A DNA stretch of 43,169 nucleotides from Nanobdellota archaeon. Lineage in GTDB: Archaea > Nanobdellota > Nanobdellia > Parvarchaeales > Parvarchaeaceae. Below are positions 23,926 through 33,405 of this stretch, one piece after another. How positions within the stretch are numbered: position 1 is the stretch's first letter; each line of letters begins with the position of its first letter. The notes beneath the pieces were generated by a model. That model worked only from the letters and a program-made list of their open reading frames with translations, searched no databases and had not been told where the DNA came from. The stretch lies in NCBI GenBank assembly GCA_021794235.1, contig JAJYRE010000002.1:1-43169 (forward strand). Direction: 5' to 3'. A program made the translations under genes and the position numbers.

Positions 23926-25224
23926 TTATTTCCCGGATATTTTTATGCCGTCTATCAGTAGTGACGGGCTGCTTGTGCCCATCATGCTCAGCTTATCGGA
24001 TCCTACACGTATTACATTCCGCATCATACCCAGCATATTCGCGCCCACCAGTGTTTCCTTTACAGGGTACTTTATTTCCCCGTTCTCTACGTAGTATCCA
24101 ACACTGACCATCGCAGAAAGATCGCCAGTCGATTCGTTTGGACGGTCTCCCGTATCTATCATATAAATCCCCCTCTTCACCTTCGATATCATGTCATTGA
24201 AATCCAGTTTTCCCGGCTTTACAACAAGGTTTGTTGCTGAGATCCCTCCCTTCGACGTCATAAAGTTGTTTCCAGTGGGTTTCTCATGCATCTTTTCGGC
24301 GCTGTAGATGCTATGCAGGTACGTTTTCAGTTTACCGCCCTTTACTATGGATTTTGACGATGTCGGCATAAGTTCATCATCGAATCTTCTGTTGTATAAA
24401 CTATCGCGCATGTAAACTTCCTCTTTTATGTCGACTATCTTCGATGCAACCTGTTTGTTTTTCATGCCGCTCAAAAAGCTTTTTTTCTTGTATATATCCT
24501 CCCCATCCAGCGAATCAGTGAAGAAGTTTACAAAAGATATAGCGGCCTTCGGATCCAAAAGCAGCTGTCCTGTGCACGTAGGCGCCGCCTTCGCATTAAT
24601 CATGGATTTCGCGATCTTCAGGGCGCTCGATAAATTTTTTTGTATGTCGATACCGTTAAGCCCATGGGATTCCGAGTACTCAGACCCGGTCCCCTGGTTT
24701 ATCCCATCTTTTGCTATAGCCTCGGTTTCGAGGGTCGCCATCTCCTTGTAGCCTTCCACGGCAGCACCGAAGCTGTTCGCTCCATAAAATCTAACCTTTG
24801 ATTCGGAGGCTATTGAATTTAGCGAGTACAGCTTAGGGTCTTTCCTTATCCCGTTCACATCTTTAATCAGACGGTTCACAAAATTTTCATCAGCAGGTTT
24901 TCTATAAACCAGTCTTTCCTTTATACTGTATCTTTTCCGGTAGAGGTACTTCTGGAAATCATTGGACCCCGCAGTCTTTGCGAGACTTATTGCATTGTCA
25001 ATCATCTTATCTAAATCGGACTCGTCTATTAGCGTGCCGCTCACTATGGAACCCTTGTTCCTGTATATGCATCTTATCATTACATTAGATGAATGGGATA
25101 TCTCGGAGCCTTTGAATTCTTTGTTTTCTATTTTTAGGCTTTCCGTCTGGCTGTCCGCACTTATGACTTCTATCTGCACCCCTTGTTTTCTCCCTATAAT
25201 CTTCCTTATTGATTCACTGTCCAC
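23926..25224 (-). CDS. pmbA: TldE/PmbA-like subunit of the TldD-TldE protease
   Basis: A 432-residue member of the TldD/PmbA family lacking the HExxxH metal site of its partner, as expected for the TldE subunit. Conserved features include E-G-Y-K-E-M-A-T-L-E near 140 and a glycine-rich C-terminal region with R-G-I-Y-M-I-D-T-G near 350. With TldD it forms a heterodimer that cleaves unfolded or small peptides. Its start overlaps the tldD stop by 11 bases. Confidence 0.92.
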   Translation of the reverse strand: MDSESIRKIIGRKQGVQIEVISADSQTESLKIENKEFKGSEISHSSNVMIRCIYRNKGSIVSGTLIDESDLDKMIDNAISLAKTAGSNDFQKYLYRKRYSIKERLVYRKPADENFVNRLIKDVNGIRKDPKLYSLNSIASESKVRFYGANSFGAAVEGYKEMATLETEAIAKDGINQGTGSEYSESHGLNGIDIQKNLSSALKIAKSMINAKAAPTCTGQLLLDPKAAISFVNFFTDSLDGEDIYKKKSFLSGMKNKQVASKIVDIKEEVYMRDSLYNRRFDDELMPTSSKSIVKGGKLKTYLHSIYSAEKMHEKPTGNNFMTSKGGISATNLVVKPGKLDFNDMISKVKRGIYMIDTGDRPNESTGDLSAMVSVGYYVENGEIKYPVKETLVGANMLGMMRNVIRVGSDKLSMMGTSSPSLLIDGIKISGK

Positions 25225-26596
25225 CTACAACCACACCTCTTATTCTTATCTTCGGCCCGCCACTGGTCACAGGCACCCATTGTCCCAGTTTTCCGCATGT
25301 CCCTTCGTCCAGTTTTAAATCTTTTCCGATTGCATCTATCTTGTTTAGTACATCCAGCGTGCTGCCGGCCAATGCCGCATCCCTGACGTAGTCGCCAAAC
25401 ATGCCATTTTTTATTGTACGTCCATACTGTGACTTGAACATGAACTTTCCGCTTCCCGGGTCGGTGTATCCGTATTGGAAACCGTAGAATGCTATCCCTT
25501 CTTTTATCCCGTCAATTATATCATCACTAAAATCTCCGGGCGCTATAAATGTATTTGACATCCTAGGTATCGGGTTGGAAGAATAGCTCATGGCCCTTGC
25601 GGCTCCGTTCGGCTCCAACCCCATAAACTCAGCGGTCTCATTTGAATGCAGGTAGGACTTTAGGACTCCGTTCTCTACCAGGATTCTTTTCTTTGCCATG
25701 CTGCCCTCCTGGTCGAACATGTACGAACCGCGTGCATCTTTTATTGTCGGGTCATCGATTATCGTAACTATATCCGGGCCCACTGCCCTTCCGAGTTTAT
25801 TTTCCAATATGGAAGATTTATTCATAACAGCATCCGCTTCGGTTGCATGCCCGAATGCCTCGTGGGTGTACACCCCTGTCATTGAGTGATCCAGCACTAC
25901 ATCATAGTTTCCACCCTTAACCGGCTTTGCTCCTATGAGTTTTATCGCGTCAGCTGAAGCTTCCTTCGCGATTTTTATGATTTTATTGTAATCCATAATC
26001 TCAAAGCCTCCGTTCCCACCCAGCGACTTTGTAACACTCTGCATTGAAATCTGGTCTTTTACGAAAGATGACACCATCATCCTAGGATATGATTCATAGA
26101 ATGACACCCTTCCTCCGTTGGTGTTGCTTATCACCCAATGATCTACTTGGTCCGCGTAGGCCACTGTGACCATATTTATCTTTTTAATCCTCGCAGCTTC
26201 CTCCGCCCCCTTTATCAGGTCCAATTTATCGCTTATATCTACATCCCTCATGTCTTTTTTCCATGGCGGCGCCGCTTCAATCTCCTTTATTTTGTGGTCG
26301 AATTCGATTTTTCCCTTTTTTCCCGCAGGTATGGATGCGTACGCTCTTTCAACCGCTGTAGTCAAAGCTTTTTCTGTTAGGTTAGTGTCCGATGCGAGCG
26401 CCCAGAGTCCATTGCGGTATATCCTTATCCCGAACCCGGAGGAATGAGCTTGTGTCACAAACCTGTTCTTGCCTTTCTCCCTAAGTATCGAATTGCTTGA
26501 TCTGTTAAGAATTTTTATCTCTCCGAAATCCCCTCGTTTTACTAGCTTCTTAAAGTAGTCTATCAGTGAGTCGTCGGTCATTTCATTATTAACCAC
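25214..26596 (-). CDS. tldD: TldD-like metalloprotease subunit
   Basis: A 460-residue TldD. The metal-binding motif H-E-A-F-G-H-A-T-E at 245-253 (His245, Glu246, His250) is the HExxxH signature. Later conserved segments are G-S-Y-M-F-D-Q-E-G near 295-303 and a C-terminal F-K-S-Q-Y-G near 400. It forms a peptidase with the adjacent PmbA. In bacteria the pair matures peptide antibiotics; in archaea it is usually viewed as a housekeeping peptidase. The promoter region is shared, divergently, with the first antiporter gene. Confidence 0.93.
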   Translation of the reverse strand: MVNNEMTDDSLIDYFKKLVKRGDFGEIKILNRSSNSILREKGKNRFVTQAHSSGFGIRIYRNGLWALASDTNLTEKALTTAVERAYASIPAGKKGKIEFDHKIKEIEAAPPWKKDMRDVDISDKLDLIKGAEEAARIKKINMVTVAYADQVDHWVISNTNGGRVSFYESYPRMMVSSFVKDQISMQSVTKSLGGNGGFEIMDYNKIIKIAKEASADAIKLIGAKPVKGGNYDVVLDHSMTGVYTHEAFGHATEADAVMNKSSILENKLGRAVGPDIVTIIDDPTIKDARGSYMFDQEGSMAKKRILVENGVLKSYLHSNETAEFMGLEPNGAARAMSYSSNPIPRMSNTFIAPGDFSDDIIDGIKEGIAFYGFQYGYTDPGSGKFMFKSQYGRTIKNGMFGDYVRDAALAGSTLDVLNKIDAIGKDLKLDEGTCGKLGQWVPVTSGGPKIRIRGVVVGGQ

Positions 26597-26605
26597 GTTA
26601 TCACT

Positions 26606-26618
26606 TTTAAAGTCTACA
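26606..26618 (-). promoter_or_regulatory. TATA-like box of the tldD-pmbA transcript
   Basis: The minus strand reads ACTTTAAAAGTGA, 10-22 bases before the tldD ATG at 26596. The spacing is shorter than the usual 26, so the true start may be Met6 of the reading or the box may be offset. Low certainty. Confidence 0.35.
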
Positions 26619-26647
26619 ATCTTTTCACTGAATATCGCGCGAAATAG

Positions 26648-26660
26648 GTATTTAACTTAA
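26648..26660 (+). promoter_or_regulatory. TATA box of the antiporter pair
   Basis: GTATTTAACTTAA is centred about 27 bases before the ATG at 26681, in the 84-base divergent gap with tldD. A leaderless start is likely. Confidence 0.55.
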
Positions 26661-26680
26661 TTAGGGCTCTAAATTTTATC

Positions 26681-27916
26681 ATGGTAGTGATTACAGCGGA
26701 AACTTCCCTATTTTTTATGTTGGGTCTAGCGGCCGTCCTAATAATAGGGTTCGTAGGCCGGGCCATAGCCAATAAGACGGCTGTTCCGTCCAGGATATGG
26801 CTGATAATATTCGGTATAATAATCGGACCGATATTGGGTTTCGTTAGGTATGAAAGTTTAGTCCCATATCTGCCATTTGTAACGAATCTTGTTATATTAC
26901 TGATACTTTTCAACGCAGGGCTGAACATAAAACTCGCCAAACTTATACACGGGGTGCCCAGAGGCCTAACCACATCTCTTGTAAATTTCTTGATAGTAGT
27001 CCTGTCCGTGGGCGTACTGATGTATTTTTTAGGATACAGTATAATCCTCTCGATACTGATAGGTCTTATCGTGGCAGGCGTAAGCCTCTCTGCGATGTCG
27101 GCATGGGGCCAGAAGAATCCCTACGAGGCCAGCAACAAAACGCTCCTGACTCTGGAGTCCTCGCTTTCCGAGCCGCTGAGCATAATATTAGTCTTGATAC
27201 TGATAAGCGCCATTCTTCTGCATAACTACAGCTTTTCTTTTGTTACAACCTCCCTTATCTCGGAGTTCTCGATAGGTTTCGTCCTCGGAGCGTTAGTAGC
27301 CATGGTATGGGTGCCTATGATGAGCCATTTCCAGAGAAAGCGCTATGAATATTCATACGTAGCTTCCCTCGCCATGGTCTTCCTGGTTTACACACTGTCG
27401 CAGGAACTAAACGGAAGCGGTCCGATCTCCGCGCTTATCTTCGGTATAATAATCTCAAACGGCGAGGAGATATTCCGTGCTCTGAAGTACAGGCACAGTA
27501 TCTCCTTCAACCTTAACAAGGAATCAAAATCCTTCAATAACCTAGTCACTTTTTTCACTACATCATTCTTCTTCGTATATTTCGGAGCGATGATTACACT
27601 CCAGGACTACCCGTCCTTCGTAGTCGGATTGGTAATAGCGCTGGTTATCCTGCTTGCCAGGTTCTCTGGCACCTACATCTCGCTCTTCAAATCGAAATAT
27701 TCCGGCACGGATAAGATAATAGTGTCATCTATGATGTCCAGGGGGATAGGTACGGCGATTGTCGCTACTATACCAATAGCGTATTCCATAAAGAACACAT
27801 CCAACCTGGTAGACGTCGTGTTTTCAGTGATATTTTTCACAGTATTCTTCAATAGTGTGCTGGTAGAACTCGCGAGAAAGAGGCAGGTCTCTATCGCAAA
27901 AACCGCTGGTGTTTAG
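26681..27916 (+). CDS. CPA-family cation:proton antiporter, paralogue 1
   Basis: A 411-residue protein with about 11-13 membrane helices over its full length, resembling NhaP/Kef-type antiporters without the regulatory C-terminal domain. The helix that normally carries E-S-x-x-N-D-P reads L-E-S-S-L-S-E-P-L-S near 157-166, so the Asn-Asp pair is replaced by Ser-Glu, keeping one carboxylate. A later G-S-G-P-I-S-A-L-I-F-G near 246-256 matches the other unwound-helix region. It probably exchanges Na+ or K+ for H+, useful for pH homeostasis in acid. A paralogue follows after three bases. Confidence 0.82.
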   Translation: MVVITAETSLFFMLGLAAVLIIGFVGRAIANKTAVPSRIWLIIFGIIIGPILGFVRYESLVPYLPFVTNLVILLILFNAGLNIKLAKLIHGVPRGLTTSLVNFLIVVLSVGVLMYFLGYSIILSILIGLIVAGVSLSAMSAWGQKNPYEASNKTLLTLESSLSEPLSIILVLILISAILLHNYSFSFVTTSLISEFSIGFVLGALVAMVWVPMMSHFQRKRYEYSYVASLAMVFLVYTLSQELNGSGPISALIFGIIISNGEEIFRALKYRHSISFNLNKESKSFNNLVTFFTTSFFFVYFGAMITLQDYPSFVVGLVIALVILLARFSGTYISLFKSKYSGTDKIIVSSMMSRGIGTAIVATIPIAYSIKNTSNLVDVVFSVIFFTVFFNSVLVELARKRQVSIAKTAGV

Positions 27917-27919
27917 GCA

Positions 27920-29140
27920 ATGGCATACTCGATAACCGATGTTTTCTACATAGTCGCACTTATAATCCTGCTGGGGTTCCTGGGCGAGCAATTCTTTAGG
28001 CGTACAAAGATTCCCTCGTTTCTCTTCCTTATACTTGCCGGTTTTGTCCTAGGGCCCGTGCTAGGGATAATAAACAAAGTCGCTCTGACACCGTTTTTGG
28101 CGATAATCGCAGAGTTCACGCTTTTGATGGTCCTGTTTCACGGAGGCATGGATCTAAAGGTGACGAGCATACTCAAGGATGGGTGGAGACCTGTTGTACA
28201 AGTCCTTCTGTATATAGGAGTATCGGTCGGTCTGATATCTCTATTCTCGCACATAGTTTTGGGTTTCAGTATACCGGTAGCCCTGATATTCGCTTCAATA
28301 ATAGGCGGTGAAACCACCACTGTAATAATAATACCCCTGTCCCGCTCGCTGAATCTGCGTGAAAAGACGATAATGTTCCTCACCTTCGAAGCGGCTCTGA
28401 ACTCGATAATACTGGTGGTTCTTTTCCTTACGTTCGTAGGGCTCTACCAGAGCGGTACTGCGAGCCCTTACAACCTAACCGAGTCCCTCGTCTCCCAGTT
28501 TTCGATAGGTATACTCGTCGGTCTAGCCCTGTCCCTCATCTGGATCTATATACTTAATTATTTCAAAAAGGGGAAATACACCTACGTGCTTACGCTCGGC
28601 TTCCTGCTGCTTACCTACTCGATAACGAACAGCGTCAGCGGAAGCGGATTCCTTGCGGTTATAATCTTCGGAGTCGTATTCGGCAACCACCGGTTTATAA
28701 GCAACCTTATGAGGAGGAAAATAAACATGAACAATCTCACCAGGCAGATATTCACATTCCACGGTGAGATTACATTCCTGATGGAGACCCTTTTCTTTAT
28801 ATTTCTTGGATTGGTCCTTAGCATCTCATTATCAAGCCTATATGCGGGTCTCGGCGTGGGTCTGGCGCTGGTTTTGATACTGATGCTGTCGAGGTACCTG
28901 GCTGTAAACGTGTCAACTCTAAAGTCAGATATAGCAAAGGATAAGAAGATCATATTCGCATCAATGGCGCAGGGGCTTACTCCGGCGACCCTGGCGATAC
29001 TTTCGATAAATTACGGCATACAGCACGCCAACCTGTTCCTTACTTATGTTACCTATGTTATCATAATTACAAACATAGTGACTATGGTCGGTACATTCAT
29101 TATTACAAGAAAAGCCAATGCAGCCCATCCGAAAAAGTAA
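27920..29140 (+). CDS. CPA-family cation:proton antiporter, paralogue 2
   Basis: A 406-residue polytopic protein of the same family and length as the preceding gene, starting three bases after it. Both share the opening pattern of helix then R-x-x-x-P-S-x-x-x-L-I-L-A-G-x-x-L-G-P-V-L-G. The ion-binding helix reads F-E-A-A-L-N-S-I-I near 155-163: the Asn of the Asn-Asp motif is kept but the Asp is Ser. The proton-carrying carboxylate is thus missing at the usual place. It may need its partner (heterodimer), use another acid, or have a different role. The two genes are presumably cotranscribed. Confidence 0.8.
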   Translation: MAYSITDVFYIVALIILLGFLGEQFFRRTKIPSFLFLILAGFVLGPVLGIINKVALTPFLAIIAEFTLLMVLFHGGMDLKVTSILKDGWRPVVQVLLYIGVSVGLISLFSHIVLGFSIPVALIFASIIGGETTTVIIIPLSRSLNLREKTIMFLTFEAALNSIILVVLFLTFVGLYQSGTASPYNLTESLVSQFSIGILVGLALSLIWIYILNYFKKGKYTYVLTLGFLLLTYSITNSVSGSGFLAVIIFGVVFGNHRFISNLMRRKINMNNLTRQIFTFHGEITFLMETLFFIFLGLVLSISLSSLYAGLGVGLALVLILMLSRYLAVNVSTLKSDIAKDKKIIFASMAQGLTPATLAILSINYGIQHANLFLTYVTYVIIITNIVTMVGTFIITRKANAAHPKK

Positions 29141-29147
29141 TTTAAAG
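29139..29147 (+). promoter_or_regulatory. TATA box of the fumarase gene
   Basis: AATTTAAAG is centred about 25 bases before the ATG at 29168; it overlaps the stop codon of the antiporter gene. Confidence 0.5.
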
Positions 29148-29167
29148 TTCAAGCGACAATCCTTATC

Positions 29168-30595
29168 ATGAACTATAGGATCGAACACGATTACATGGGC
29201 GATGTCAAAGTCCCATCCGATGCCTATTGGGGCGTACAGACGCAGAGGGCTGTCGAAAACTTTCCAATCTCCGGACTAAGACCGCTGGAGGATTATACCA
29301 TTTCTATAGTAATGATAAAGAAAGCTGCTGCAGCCGCGAATGGGGAGATAGGGCTTCTCGATAAAAAGATAGCCCGGTCCATAATAAAAGCGGCTGACGA
29401 AGTCTTATCCGGTAAATTCTCGGATCAGTTCGTTGTCGACATATATCAGGCCGGAGAGGGCACATCCAATAATATGAATGTCAACGAAGTCCTTGCCAAT
29501 AGAGCCATAGAGCTGTTGAAAGGCAAAAAGGGCGATTATACGGTCGTGCACCCAAACGACCACGTGAACATGGGCCAGTCTTCCAACGATGTTATACCGA
29601 CTGCCGTAAAACTAGCGGCGCTGAAATTATCCTCAGAGCTTGTGAAATCCCTGGAGAAACTGTCAGGCTCCCTTCACAGAAAATCCAGAGAATTTAATTC
29701 GGTAATAAAGAGTGGAAGAACGCACCTGATGGACGCGGCACCGATACGTCTCGGGCAGGAGTTCTTGGCGTGGTCGGATCTGATAAAGGATTCCACCGCT
29801 AGGATAAATGCCTCCGCAAAGCGGCTCTTGGAGATAAACCTCGGCGCAACGGCTGTAGGCACCGGCGTTAACGCAGACCCTAGGTATGTAAAGCTAGCTG
29901 TAAAAAAGCTCTCACAATATACCGGATTTAAACTCACGCAGGCTAAAGACCTTCCCAAAGTGACTGAATCTTCATCGGATTTGTTAGACCTTTCCGGTTC
30001 TTTAAGGGTTCTGGCCGCTGACATTATAAAGATAGCCAATGACCTGCGCCTGATGAATTCCGGTCCGATAACAGGTCTTGCTGAGATAACACTTCCCGCC
30101 GTACAGCCAGGATCCTCGATAATGCCGGGGAAGGTGAACCCCAGCATAGCCGAGATGGTCGATATGGTCGGGTTTAGAGTCATAGGCGACAACGAAACTA
30201 TAATGCTGGCTACGCAGGCGGCACAGCTCGAGCTGAACGTAATGGAGCCTATAATAACTTACTGTCTGCTTCACGATTTAACGATACTAAAGAATGCAGT
30301 TTCTGTAATGTCGGAAAAGATGATAGACGGGATAACAGCTAACAAGTCCCACATGAAAGAGATGGTTGAGAAAACACCCGGCGTTGGTTTATTGCTAAAC
30401 CCTTATCTCGGTTACGAGAAGGCCGCCGGGCTGGTAAAAAAGGCGGTCTCCCAGAACAGGAGTGTGAGAGACGTTGTGGAAGAAAGCGGTCTGCTAGACA
30501 AAAAGACCATAGACAAGATATTCGACCCATACAACCTGACATCCCCCCGCAAGTTAACCGATTCGAAGAAAAAGAAGGGCACAGGTAAAACTTAA
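29168..30595 (+). CDS. fumC: Class II fumarase (fumarase/aspartase superfamily)
   Basis: A 475-residue protein. The N-terminal M-N-V-N-E-V-L-A-N-R-A near 104-114, the substrate region H-P-N-D-H-V-N-M-G-Q-S-S-N-D near 127-140, and the mobile signature loop G-S-S-I-M-P-G-K-V-N-P near 316-326 are all present. The family includes fumarase and aspartate ammonia-lyase, which are hard to separate by eye; the neighbouring aconitase, sucCD and sdh genes favour fumarate hydratase. The tail is lysine-rich. Aconitase follows after 24 bases. Confidence 0.88.
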   Translation: MNYRIEHDYMGDVKVPSDAYWGVQTQRAVENFPISGLRPLEDYTISIVMIKKAAAAANGEIGLLDKKIARSIIKAADEVLSGKFSDQFVVDIYQAGEGTSNNMNVNEVLANRAIELLKGKKGDYTVVHPNDHVNMGQSSNDVIPTAVKLAALKLSSELVKSLEKLSGSLHRKSREFNSVIKSGRTHLMDAAPIRLGQEFLAWSDLIKDSTARINASAKRLLEINLGATAVGTGVNADPRYVKLAVKKLSQYTGFKLTQAKDLPKVTESSSDLLDLSGSLRVLAADIIKIANDLRLMNSGPITGLAEITLPAVQPGSSIMPGKVNPSIAEMVDMVGFRVIGDNETIMLATQAAQLELNVMEPIITYCLLHDLTILKNAVSVMSEKMIDGITANKSHMKEMVEKTPGVGLLLNPYLGYEKAAGLVKKAVSQNRSVRDVVEESGLLDKKTIDKIFDPYNLTSPRKLTDSKKKKGTGKT

Positions 30596-30599
30596 ATTT
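30591..30599 (+). promoter_or_regulatory. Possible TATA box of the aconitase gene
   Basis: CTTAAATTT, centred 25 bases before the ATG at 30620 and overlapping the fumarase stop codon. Readthrough from fumarase is equally possible. Confidence 0.4.
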
Positions 30600-30619
30600 C
30601 ATCCACCGTTTATAATAAG

Positions 30620-33397
30620 ATGGCACACGACACAGTTCTTAACGCAAGAAGCTCTTTCGACCTTAACGGCAAATCAATACAGTATCTCTCCATCCCGTAT
30701 CTGGAGAAGAACGGACTCGCGAAAGTGTCCCGTCTGCCTTTTTCGATCAGGGTAGTCCTAGAATCACTCATGCGGAATATAGACGGGAAAAGCGTAAAAT
30801 ACGAAGATGTCATCGCTCTGGCAAACTGGAATTCAAAATCACCCGGAGACAGAGACATCCCTTTCAAGGTAGCGAGGGTGCTCATGCAGGATTTCACCGG
30901 TGTCCCGGCGGTTGTCGATATAGCCGCAATAAGAGACTATGTGGCGAAGATGGGAAAGGATCCGTCAACGGTGGAACCTTTGATGAAAGTGGACCTTGTA
31001 ATAGACCACTCAGTTCAAGTCGATCTGTTCGGTGTTCCTGACGCATTTAAAGAGAACCAGAAAAAGGAAGTAGACAGGAACAGCGAGAGGTACAAGCTTC
31101 TCAAGTGGGCGAGCCAGGCATTCAAGAAATTCAACGTCTTTCCCCCTTCCGCAGGAATATGCCACCAGGTGAATCTGGAATACCTGGGAGAGGTAGTGCA
31201 CTTGGACGCTCATAGTCAGATCGCATACCCGGATACGCTGGTCGGTACGGATTCGCACACCACTATGATAGACGGGCTCGGTATAGTGGGTTTTGGCGTC
31301 GGCGGCATCGAAGCAGAGGCGGCGCTTCTAAACCAACCGGTATCGTTCACGACCCCAAAAGTCCTGGGGGTGCACATGACAAACAGGCTGAAGGAAGGCG
31401 TAACTGCTATGGATTTGGCACTGACTCTTACAAAGAAGTTCAGGGAGAAAGGAGTTGTCGGGTGGTTCATAGAATTTTATGGTGACGGTATAAAGACACT
31501 GTCGCTGCCCGACAGGGCAACGACTTCCAATATGTGTCCTGAGTACGGTGCTACGATTTCATTTTTCCCTGTGGACAATGAGACATTGAACTATATGAAG
31601 CAGACAGGCAGGAGCGAGGAGCAGATAGCCCTAGTCAAGAAGTATTACGAAGAGCAGGAAATGTTTAACATAAACTACGATGACGTAGAATTCAGCGATG
31701 TTCTCGAATTGGATCTGTCCGCCATAGAGCCATCCGTATCCGGGCCCAGCAATCCTAAGCAGACCGTTTCGCTATCCGATGTGCCGGACACGTTCCTAAG
31801 CGCATTTCTGTATGACGGTGGCGGTAGTGATTCTTCCAAGCTCAGCAAGGAGATGGTCAGGCTTGGCAGCGAGAGTAACATAATCGAGCCAAATACGGCG
31901 GTCTTAAAACACCAGGGCAAGAACCTCAAGTCTGCAAAGATCAGCATAAAAGGCACGGAGGAGGAGCTGTCCGACGGTGATATAGTCATATCAGCCATAA
32001 CCAGCTGCACAAACACCAGTAATCCGGTCGCTATGATTGCAGCGGGCCTGTTGGCGAAAAAAGCCGTTGAGAAAGGGTTGAGCGTAAACAAAAAGGTTAA
32101 GACCAGCCTGGCACCCGGCTCAAGGGTAGTTACGGACTACCTGGCCAAGTCAAATCTGGATGAATACCTTGACAAGCTCGGTTATTCCCTAGTAGGATAC
32201 GGCTGCACAACCTGCATAGGAAACAGCGGGCCACTCATACCGGAAGTATCCTCGGCGATACGCAGCAACGGAATAGCTACGGCAAGCGTCCTGTCAGGAA
32301 ACAGAAATTACGAATCCAGAATCCATAACGAAGTAAAGGGCAACTATCTGATGTCGCCTTCTTTAGTAGTCGCCTACGGTCTAGCCGGTTCGATATTGAA
32401 GGACCTGTCAAGGGAGGCGATAGGTAAGAACGCGAACGGCGAGGAGATATTCCTTAAAGACATCTGGCCTTCGGATATGGAGATACTGGAAGTATTGGAC
32501 AAAGTTTTGTCTCCTTCAGAATTCAAGGAAAAATACAAGGATAACCTTAGGGATGTGAACCCCTACTGGAATGATTTGGCCCCTGCTACTGGTTTATTGT
32601 ATGAATGGGAGAAAGACAGCACCTACATAAGGCTTCCGACATTTTTCGAATCATTCAATCCAAAAGAGAACGTGGAGGTAAAACCGATCGAAAACGCCGT
32701 GACGCTGGCAGTATTCGGAGATTCAGTGTCTACAGACCACATATCCCCTGCGGGCGCGATACAGAAGGACAGTCCCGCCGGCAAGTATCTATTGGAGCAC
32801 GGTGTTGACGTAAAGGACTTCAACACATACGGTTCCAGAAGAGGCAACCATGAGGTAATGGTTCGCGGAACCTTCGCAAACAACAGGATAAAGAACCTGC
32901 TCGTGGAGGGAACCGAGGGGGGATACACGATTCATTTTCCGGACAAGAAAAAGATGTTCATCTATGACGCCGCCATGAAATACAAGGAGGAAGGCAAGCC
33001 TCTTGTTGTCATAGCCGGTGCGGAGTACGGGAGCGGCAGCAGCAGAGACTGGGCCGCAAAAGGGCCTATGCTTCTGGGGGTAAAGGCCGTGGTCGCGAAA
33101 AGCTTTGAGAGGATACACAGGAGCAACCTTATAGGTATGGGAATAATCCCAATCCAGTTTAAGGAAGGCCAGGACGCCGCATCCCTCGGCATAGATTTTT
33201 CAAAACCGGTTTCAATCGATCTCAGTGATGGTATGAAACCGAAGGATGAACTGACTATCCGGTTTACTAAAAACACCGGTGAGGCAGCGGATGCCAAAAT
33301 AATCAGCCGTATAGATTCCGAGATAGAGCTTGACTACTACAAGTGCGGCGGCATACTGAACTACGTCATAAAGAAGATAGCTGGGGACAGCGGATAA
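30620..33397 (+). CDS. acnA: Aconitate hydratase (AcnA/IRP type)
   Basis: A 925-residue aconitase of the AcnA/IRP1 branch. The [4Fe-4S] ligands are Cys463 (S-C-T-N-T-S-N-P), Cys529 and Cys532 (G-C-T-T-C-I-G-N-S-G-P), with the same spacing as in Escherichia coli AcnA. A-H-S-Q-I-A-Y-P-D and G-T-D-S-H-T-T near 198-215, and the C-terminal swivel domain with S-G-S-S-R-D-W-A-A-K-G near 801-811, complete the active site. It converts citrate to isocitrate. The ABC ATPase gene begins eight bases after its stop. Confidence 0.97.
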   Translation: MAHDTVLNARSSFDLNGKSIQYLSIPYLEKNGLAKVSRLPFSIRVVLESLMRNIDGKSVKYEDVIALANWNSKSPGDRDIPFKVARVLMQDFTGVPAVVDIAAIRDYVAKMGKDPSTVEPLMKVDLVIDHSVQVDLFGVPDAFKENQKKEVDRNSERYKLLKWASQAFKKFNVFPPSAGICHQVNLEYLGEVVHLDAHSQIAYPDTLVGTDSHTTMIDGLGIVGFGVGGIEAEAALLNQPVSFTTPKVLGVHMTNRLKEGVTAMDLALTLTKKFREKGVVGWFIEFYGDGIKTLSLPDRATTSNMCPEYGATISFFPVDNETLNYMKQTGRSEEQIALVKKYYEEQEMFNINYDDVEFSDVLELDLSAIEPSVSGPSNPKQTVSLSDVPDTFLSAFLYDGGGSDSSKLSKEMVRLGSESNIIEPNTAVLKHQGKNLKSAKISIKGTEEELSDGDIVISAITSCTNTSNPVAMIAAGLLAKKAVEKGLSVNKKVKTSLAPGSRVVTDYLAKSNLDEYLDKLGYSLVGYGCTTCIGNSGPLIPEVSSAIRSNGIATASVLSGNRNYESRIHNEVKGNYLMSPSLVVAYGLAGSILKDLSREAIGKNANGEEIFLKDIWPSDMEILEVLDKVLSPSEFKEKYKDNLRDVNPYWNDLAPATGLLYEWEKDSTYIRLPTFFESFNPKENVEVKPIENAVTLAVFGDSVSTDHISPAGAIQKDSPAGKYLLEHGVDVKDFNTYGSRRGNHEVMVRGTFANNRIKNLLVEGTEGGYTIHFPDKKKMFIYDAAMKYKEEGKPLVVIAGAEYGSGSSRDWAAKGPMLLGVKAVVAKSFERIHRSNLIGMGIIPIQFKEGQDAASLGIDFSKPVSIDLSDGMKPKDELTIRFTKNTGEAADAKIISRIDSEIELDYYKCGGILNYVIKKIAGDSG

Positions 33398-33405
33398 ACC
33401 GTCTT

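Noticed and set aside
29168-30595. Aspartate ammonia-lyase as primary call
   Set aside because: The superfamily motifs fit both enzymes, but TCA neighbours favour fumarase; aspartase is kept as an alternative.
33343-33405. Upstream ATG extension of the ABC ATPase
   Set aside because: It would overlap the aconitase 3' end and add residues unlike any ABC ATPase N-terminus; the ATG at 33406 gives the normal start.
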